Translations under genes and position numbers: made by a program
Shown here: piece after piece, positions 57,472 to 64,000 of the stretch
Numbering within the stretch: position 1 is the first letter of the stretch
Layout: each line of letters begins with the position of its first letter
The notes under the pieces: generated by a model
What the model saw: only the letters and a program-made list of their open reading frames with translations
What the model was told of the DNA's origin: nothing
Databases searched by the model: none
Source: Echinometra lucunter
Taxonomy: Eukaryota > Echinodermata > Echinoidea > Camarodonta > Echinometridae
Assembly: GCA_029962745.1 (NCBI GenBank)
Contig: CM057151.1
Span: 37,947,114-38,011,113, forward strand
DNA length: 64,000 bases
Reading direction: 5' to 3'

Positions 57472-60334
57472 AGGCATAAGATTTCATTCCTGTTTTCTCT
57501 GTCATATATGCCTCATATTTTGCGTTATAATGTTACTAAATTATGCAGTTATCACTGTAAAGATTTTAGCATATAAGTATACAAAGAGCTTCAAGTATTT
57601 TCCTTCAGCTGCTTATTTCTCTTACTTGGATTTTTTTTTTTTTTTTTTTTTTTTGGGGGGGGGGTTATGTTTTGTTTTTTCATTTCAATCCGCAGAAGTT
57701 TGGACGGACTTTGTGTCATTTAGGGGATTGCAAATGGCCGGCATTATTAACTGTGACCGCAAGACAGTTCATCTTCAAAGAAACAGACGTTTTTACTCAC
57801 AAAACATTAAGAAATGTCATGGCCAATTCGTCAGTCATCTCATATCACTGCAATTACAGCGTGTTTTGAATCGATAGCTCTTGGACTTTTTTTCAACTAA
57901 GTTAAAGTTAAACTTGAGTGTTTCGTAAACAGGCTTGCACTTCACCATAAATTTGTCTTTGAATAATTGTAAATTGCTTATCACGCAGTAGATGCGTTGT
58001 TAGCTCGAACTAAATTTTAAAAAACCAACGCAAAACAATCATTCTCATGCAAAAAAAAAGTTCAAAACGAAAAATCTTGAATTTTGCAAAATTATATTTC
58101 TCAGCGCTCTAGCGTTCACACACGGTTAGGACACCGAGCTCAATTTCCTAAATGCTCGTTGGACCTAAGGAATTTTAATATCTAAATCACTCTCTGAATT
58201 CAGATTTCAAATATCCTGAATATTCCCGATTTTGGTTTCAGTCTGACAAATTTTGCTTCCAGGAATAGATATCAAACTACCTTTAAGATTTCTCTCTTTT
58301 TTTTTTTTCATCCCGTCGCCTACATTTCCCTGTGGGTTTCAGGGACAATGATTAGATTTGTGCTTCGCTTTTTGTCTCCTCAGCTCCTTTTTTTCTCTCT
58401 CTTGACCTTAATTCCTTCTGTCAGCGTTTCAAGAGATTTTGCTGATCTTCGTGGCGTCAGTCTCATAAAATGTCCTTCGCATCTTTATGAATGACTTTCA
58501 AGAAAGAGCCCTCAAAATGATGGGAGCTCCCTATCTGTGTCATCTTAAGTCCTCGTATGTCATCTTGCAAGATAACATACAACAAGGTTGCCAAGTGAGG
58601 GTTATGGTTAAATGGTTATGGTTAGATGGTTGATTATTTTACCTGACTACTAAGACAGCATTTGTATGCTTGTTAGTAAGCAACCGGGGGACCGACGGCT
58701 TTAAGTCCCCTCCGACGCATCCGCTTGGTTTCGAACCCGGGTAGGCCTACTCCCGTTTACGAGACCAACTGCTCTACCACTGAGCCACAGCGCTTCCTTT
58801 TTTCTCATGGTAGGGTAGTTAGGCAAAACGGTTTTATCGTCTCCTTTTCACTTCCCTCTCTTTAGTTCTCTTTCCAATAGTTACGCCTTAAATCCGCCCC
58901 CCCCCCTGCCCACGCAATGGTCACTGCTTCGGAGGTTCTCTCTGACAAGAAAAACGAAGAAAGTAGTGGAAGAATTGCTATTTAAAAATCATATTTCATT
59001 TGTAATTTCGTTTCAATTTTGCTGTATTTGGCATATTTATTAAATGAATCATCCAGATTCATTTGTCCGTCTCTGACACTGCGGTCGATCTATTCAAGTT
59101 AAAATGGCAAAATCTTAAAATCTTATTGCAGACTTCATTCACCAGGTTTGCATTCCCAAAGGACAATGTCTCGAAATATAGAAATTTTCCTTTCATCCCA
59201 AAATTTCAGTTAATATTATTATACAAAAATGATGTCATTCGATCATTTTTCGAACACTCCGCTGCGTTTTATAGCAGAGGGAACAGGACTGAAACAAATC
59301 AAGGAAAATTCTCTATTAAAACAATATTTGCCAACCCCTTTGTTTCCAAATGTTCCATAAATATTTCTTTTATTTTGTGTTATGAAGCAAATCATTTTGC
59401 ATGTATACATTTACTACAAAATGACAATATGCAAATTATTATTACAGCTACTTAATGAAGATAAAAACTAAAATCACGCTAAGGCTAACTTGAATTTTTT
59501 CAGAATAAGACAACACCACAAGAGGTGAAATTGGCTACCTTTAGCTCTAAAATTCAGGACAAACTTATAGGGGTCAAACACGGGCTTTCAAAGTTTATGT
59601 TGACAATTGAGACGAAATCAAAATCCAATATTCTCAAGAAAGTGCTTGGTCGAAATAACGTACGAGTGTTAAGTCACTGAAGGAAAAAGATGTAGATTCT
59701 CTACAAGAACGGTGAAGACTATCAAAGACACATGGAAATAAAATCCTGTGATAAGAATCCAGAATTATCCCTTGCAGGCATTGCAGTCCCCAAGATCTGC
59801 GACAAAAAAGGGGTGTAAAGAACGGTAGAGCAATTAAAGGCGAATAGAAATTAAACCACTCGCATTCTCAGCAATGGACGAATTTTAGGCCCTTCGGTGA
59901 GGAAGACTTGATAATTAGTGTACGGCCCTAAATTCTTCGGGGGGGGGGGCTGACATCTTTTACCCAAACATCGGCCTTTTCAGTTTCTGAACTCCGAATA
60001 TTATCATAGCGACAATGCAATGATTATTATAAAAAAAAATAGGAAGTTAAAATTCAAATAGAACACTGCCATTTTATGGAGGTCTTTAATCCATTCATCG
60101 CTGATATCCCTGTATATAGAAAGCTGATTGTGCTAGACTCAACAAAGAATGAACTACAGGGATCGTCAATTCTTAACGACACTACTGACGACTGATCTTT
60201 TCGTTCCAAAAGCATTTTTTTCCTCATAACATCTTTATGACAAAGGACTTTTACAGCACTTTGTTTCTCTCATAGTAAATTAAAAACGTCAATATGACAC
60301 ACTTTGACCATTAGTCTTACCATGATTAAGGCTA
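57472..60334. other. Intergenic; tRNA-like fragment and unrecognised frames
   Basis: A poly-T/poly-G tract lies at 57630-57664. A minus-strand tRNA-like segment at about 58715-58795 (reverse complement CTGTGGCTCAGTGGTAGAGC and GGGTTCGAAACC) has mismatched T-stem pairing and is read as a SINE head or tRNA pseudogene. The 130-codon plus-strand frame at 59063-59455 is not recognised and has no splice support. Confidence 0.45.
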
Positions 60335-60480
60335 CCAGAGCAGTAATGTCCTTTAGCAAGACATTAATCTGCACTTGCCACACTCGATCCTGGTGTAATA
60401 ATTGGGTATACCTAGTAAGATCCTTGAATACACTGAGCGCTACGGGCTGCCGTGCAAAAGCCGAGGTAATGATAATAATA
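60335..60480 (+). mobile_element. SINE 3' fragment
   Basis: TTTAGCAAGACATTAATCTGC, then TTGGGTATACCTAGTAAGATCC and a GATAATAATA end, match the body of the SINE at 3975-4262. The tRNA-like head is missing. Confidence 0.6.
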
Positions 60481-60495
60481 TATTTTGTTTAACCC

Positions 60496-60848
60496 ACACA
60501 CTAAGAAAAAAAAGGTTCAATTTTGCACCCTTCAAATGATATTCTAGGAGCTCCTTTAAGGGTGCAACTTCACACCCAAAGAAGCACTGTGCACCATTAA
60601 GGGTGCAGTGAGCTACATTTTGCACCGTTATAGGTGCAGAGTTGTACACTTTAGGGTAAAATTGGTGCACCCTTTAAGGTGCATAATTGCACCTTTACGG
60701 GTTCAGATGGCCATTTTGGGGTGCAAATAAGTACAAAATGGTGCATCTTTGCACCTTTTGTCATGGAGGGTGTAAGATTGCACCCCAGAGGTGCTGCTAT
60801 TGTAGCATTTGGAGTGCAAAATTGCATCTTTTTTTTTTTTAGAGTGCA
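60496..60848. mobile_element. Element with CACACTAAGAAAA ends and internal minisatellite
   Basis: It is bounded by CACACTAAGAAAAAAAAGG on the left and TTTTTTTTTTAGAGTGCAGG on the right (inverted). It is filled with ~25-base units around GGGTGCAAAATTGCACC, in both orientations. Frames across it are artefacts. The organisation matches 40132-40360. Confidence 0.7.
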
Positions 60849-61149
60849 GGTAAGCTTGTTCCAGAAGGCCCTACAATCACTGTTCACCAAGGGTACCTTT
60901 TCACTCAGAAAAGAATTGAAAATGGGCCTAGGGTTTAAATATGATTGCTTTCATCTTTGGATGATACCATAAAACTACCATTAAAGAAGACATGTTTCTC
61001 AAAAAATCTTTGGAATCCGCTAAGGACTTTTCCTTCTCTGAGTCATGCAAAGTACCTACTCTACGAAGAAACCTGAAAGGATCAAATGGAATGAAGGAGA
61101 ACTCAGAAAAGTCGAAAAATAAGACGCAGTGATTACGAGAATTAGTTTG

Positions 61150-61620
61150 TTTCCTTACCTTCCCAGTGAGTTGCCATCAAACAGCCGTTGTGCATTGTTG
61201 CCCTGACTGTGGACATGCAGTCTTTTTATCCGTCGGCGAAGACAAAGCGTCCTTCTCGATTCTTGAAACTTCCAAGTTGTTTCTTACCTAACCTAAATTT
61301 AGGCTTTTGGGGTATAAACATAGCTCACATCAATCTACTCTTAATGAACAGTAACACGCATAGAAAAAAAATGTTGTAATTGATTGGGAACATTGTTAGG
61401 CATACCTGTGGCATCTGATCTCGCGTCTAAGATGCAGGATGTTCATCATCCCCTCTGCTGTTGTTGGAAGTTTTTGATAGGCTAGGACTGGATGAATCCG
61501 AAAGCTATTCCTATATGCTGGTATCCTTGAAGCTTGTTAACCTGACGAGGTATATGAAGCAGTTCTGGAAATGCTGAAAGACGTCAGCCTGTCTCCAACC
61601 TAAGCTAATGTACTGTTAAC
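61150..61620 (-). repeat. Two exon-like units downstream of gene C module S5
   Basis: On the minus strand, TTAG|CTTAGGTTGGAGACAG (about 61605) runs to a donor-like CAG|GTATGCC near 61405, and AAAAGCCTAAATTTAGGTTAG (about 61300) runs to AAG|GTAAGG near 61158. Both begin with the CTTAGGTTAG-like motif of the array after gene B. Entered in phase 1, both stop at once. They are likely relatives of that array. Confidence 0.45.
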
Positions 61621-61769
61621 ATATTGCTATGAGTTAAACCCGAACATAACTTCTCTACACGATATACCTCATTTATCACTGGAAATATATTTTGCTGATG
61701 GCCAAGAATAATATTAGTTGTATTGGTAAGTAACATCACTGACTTACACAGTGTGTCGGTCATTGATAC

Positions 61770-62189
61770 CTTTACAATAGTATTCTTTGCAGGAAATCAG
61801 GGTGTCGCCCTCTCCTTCTGTTTCAAACATGAACTCTGGTCTGGCTCGTTCTCCTTTCTGGAATTCCAGACACAGCCAGCCATAGTCATCGCAACCCAGC
61901 TCGATGATTGAAAAAGGCACCTGAACGCCATAAAAATCAAGAGGTCCTCCTTCCGGCAGGCTTATCGCTTGGTTGTAGGTGTCGAGGGTCTGGACGACGG
62001 TGTCTCGGCGGGGGCCCGTTCCGTTGCGGTTCATCGAAGCAAAGGCACTGAGCTTCCACAAGCTTTGTCCAACTACTGTTGGGCTCTCTGGTGTGAAATG
62101 GACTTCGACGTCTAACGATAAGGGAGTTGTCTCATCGAATGTCACCTTGTTGACGTCATGAACCCAATCGAGCTCCCTAGCTGTAGCAC
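61770..62189 (-). CDS. Gene C, SURF module S5 (last recognised coding exon of C)
   Basis: A 420-nt phase-1 exon of 140 codons, starting GATARELDWVHDVNKVTFDE. The core is LWKLSAFASMNRNGTGP, and the cysteines lie in GCDDYGWLC and SCKEYYC. Length and start match S5 of A and B. The donor is GTATCA. The next acceptor-like site downstream would give Ala then stop, as in gene B, so gene C probably also ends here; gene A then begins 6.4 kb on. Confidence 0.9.
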
Positions 62190-62546
62190 CTGTACACCGT
62201 CAATACATGTTGAAAGATTTACCTCACGTGGGAATGGTGAATTGGCGGACGAGAAACTTCATAAACGTAAGCCTGGAGTATAAATTCATTGTTCGTTTGA
62301 GATCTGATAAGCATGAGCAATTGATACTTTGCCAAATAACTATTACCACGTGGTCTTAAGGATCAATCCTTACATTGTCATGTGGATGTGTCGTTATCTA
62401 GTAAATATGTCACTGGACTGTGAATTACACTGTTCGCGGCTTGAGTACGGTCGTAGAATTATATTCAACAGTGTGTTTTACGTTGAAAGCACTAGATAGT
62501 ATTTGTTTAACAGCTAATTGCATAATCACATAATCACCATACATAC

Positions 62547-62972
62547 CTTTGCATCGGTCCGTCATATCTACACAAGTGGTGGTAACAGAGTCATCAGGCT
62601 GAGCACCAAAGATGTAATTCAAACTGGCCCTCGGATTCTTGTCCAGGTCAAAACAAAGATACAAAGCTTCTTCACAGCCAGTGCCCACCATGTTGAAGTC
62701 AAAGGTGACTTCCTCAAAGGACAGATCCTCACCCTCGTTTAGCGTAGTGGCGGCTGCACTGGGATTCAGAACCTGAGCTACGAATCCTGTCTTGGGTCCA
62801 GATCCGAAAGGGTTCCTACTGCCGTACACGCCGACCATCCACAGCTCTTCTCCTTTGACGTTCGTGGATTCGTTAGTTGTAATACCACTTAAATCGACAG
62901 TCAGTGGGTTGATCTTGTTTTCAATAAGAATCTGGTCTCCGAGATCAACTTCAAGATCCGAGAAGATGGCCT
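62547..62972 (-). CDS. Gene C, SURF module S4
   Basis: A 426-nt phase-1 exon of 142 codons, starting AIFSDLEVDLGDQILIENK. The core is LWMVGVYGSRNPFGSGP, and the cysteines lie in GCEEALYLC and TCVDMTDRC (x6/x6, as in all S4 modules). It follows S2 after an intron of only about 340 bp, with no room for an S3, so C lacks that module. It is closer to S4 of gene A than of gene B by eye. Confidence 0.92.
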
Positions 62973-63311
62973 CTAGGATAACAACATTTTTAAGGACCTT
63001 ATTAGGTTTTTGAAACATCACAACAATGCCATCGGCTTAACGAAACATCACAGTAGTGCCATTGGCTTAACGCCACATGTTATATGCATCATTAAAGGAA
63101 ATATTCATCTTGAATTAAATTGTTTATGTTTAACTTACACATCATCCTAATCGAAAAACGTTTTGCAAGATTGATTTTAAATTTCCTGGAATTTGATTCG
63201 TTAACAGTTGAAGACAAGTAATATCAGGGATTATCCAGAACAAGTATTATCAACAGGCATTAAACCCTTTTCTAAAAAGCCCAATAACTAGTGTTACTGT
63301 TAGAAACTTAC

Positions 63312-63755
63312 TGGACAAACAACCTTGCTCTTTGCATTTGGTGATGGTGTTTGCTGCCCGGGATGCATCTTCAGCCCCTTCTTTGCGAAAGAAGTAATAT
63401 GGATTGGGATCATCACCACCAGTGAATTCAACACAGACATATCCAAAACCGTTGCAACCAACAGATCCTAACTCAAAGAGGGTTTCAACGCCGATTAGCT
63501 CCAGAGGACTTCCCTCATTCAGTGTAGTGCCTTGTTGAGTATCGCTCAGTGTTTGGGACACGTAGCTGAAACGTTCGCCGGTTCCTCGTGCGTCCATGCT
63601 TCCAAAGACACCCATGCGCCAGAGCCGCTCACCAGTAAGCTGTGGGTTGTTCTCTCGGAAGAATACTGTGTTGTTAATGCCGACAGATGTTGCCTGTCCA
63701 GGAATGACCGTTTCAAGAGGTTTCAAACTCCAGTCCATGTCTCGGGCAACGATGC
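63312..63755 (-). CDS. Gene C, SURF module S2 (first exon visible)
   Basis: A 444-nt phase-1 exon of 148 codons, starting GIVARDMDWSLKPLETVIPG. The core is LWRMGVFGSMDARGTGE, where the usual NPDG motif is replaced by MDARG. The cysteines lie in GCNGFGYVC and KCKEQGC. Earlier exons (signal, VWC, S1) are expected beyond the right edge of the window if C has the same layout as A and B; that cannot be seen here. Confidence 0.92.
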
Positions 63756-64000
63756 CTGGATATAAATCAATGATGTATATAGTGGGCTACGAAGAGAGTA
63801 TAGTGACTATTTATTGAAGAGGTTCTGACTGAAGTTGACGCATTCGAATTAACCGATCTGTATAAAACAAACTAGTCACATTCTATCGTTGCATGGATAT
63901 CGCTATTTTTTATGTTGAGGGATCTCAAGATTATATTCAGGTCATTGGCATGAACCAAACATAGCAAGCTCATAACAAGTCTTTATCTGCTGTACGGGCT
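63756..64000. other. Gene C intron upstream of S2
   Basis: Begins with a good acceptor (ATCCAG on the minus strand). No other exon within the window edge. Confidence 0.6.

Noticed and set aside
57254..57505. 83-codon minus-strand frame
   Set aside because: It spans a MITE and a poly-C tract.
58715..58795. Apparent minus-strand tRNA-Thr gene
   Set aside because: A and B boxes are present but the T stem and acceptor stem do not pair well; more likely a pseudogene or SINE head.
59063..59455. 130-codon plus-strand frame
   Set aside because: No domain, no splice context and lysine/phenylalanine-rich AT-driven composition; not called.

Overview
This is an animal nuclear genome window: AT-rich, intron-dense, full of microsatellites, short tRNA-derived repeats, foldback elements and retrotransposon fragments. 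There are no operons or bacterial-type genes. The recognisable protein-coding exons all lie on the minus strand. Nearly all encode one module of about 140-149 residues with four cysteines, which I identify as the SURF (sea urchin fibrillar) module known from the amino-propeptide of sea urchin 2-alpha fibrillar procollagen and from fibrosurfin. Two other exons are von Willebrand factor C (VWC) domains and two encode signal peptides. This points to an echinoderm, most likely a sea urchin; I cannot name the species.

Layout, in transcription order (high to low coordinates). Gene C enters from beyond 64000 and contributes three SURF exons (63755-61770). Gene A starts with a signal peptide at 55374, then has a VWC exon (52541-52317) and nine SURF modules (51659-41806); about 1409 residues are visible and no stop was found. 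Gene B starts with a signal peptide at 27755, then has a VWC exon (26643-26425) and seven SURF modules (24695-13469). The modules are positionally homologous: all three genes share the order S2-S4-S5, A and B also share signal-VWC-S1-S2-S3, S3 is absent from C, single in A and triplicated in B, and S6-S9 occur only in A. Exon borders are phase 1 throughout, except that S1 is split by one phase-2 intron, so whole modules can be added, lost or skipped without breaking the frame.

A fibrillar procollagen should continue into a Gly-X-Y triple helix. By eye I see no Gly-X-Y run downstream of A's S9 (41805-27756), of B's S5 (13468-1) or of C's S5 (61769-55375). In B and C the next exon-like unit after S5 gives a stop codon at once. 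The window may therefore hold a tandem family of secreted VWC-SURF matrix proteins without a collagen helix. The alternative is alternative 5' ends of one large collagen locus that continues past position 1.

The rest is intergenic or intronic: a ~190-bp tandem repeat (1.4-2.8 kb), SINEs, several terminal-inverted-repeat or foldback elements, LINE fragments, an inverted minisatellite pair (35.8-37.5 kb), ATT/ATC triplet fields (30.4-32.1 kb) and a tandem array of stop-bearing exon-like units (12.2-13.3 kb). Exon borders were set by hand from splice consensus, frame continuity and paralogue comparison; no transcript evidence was available.
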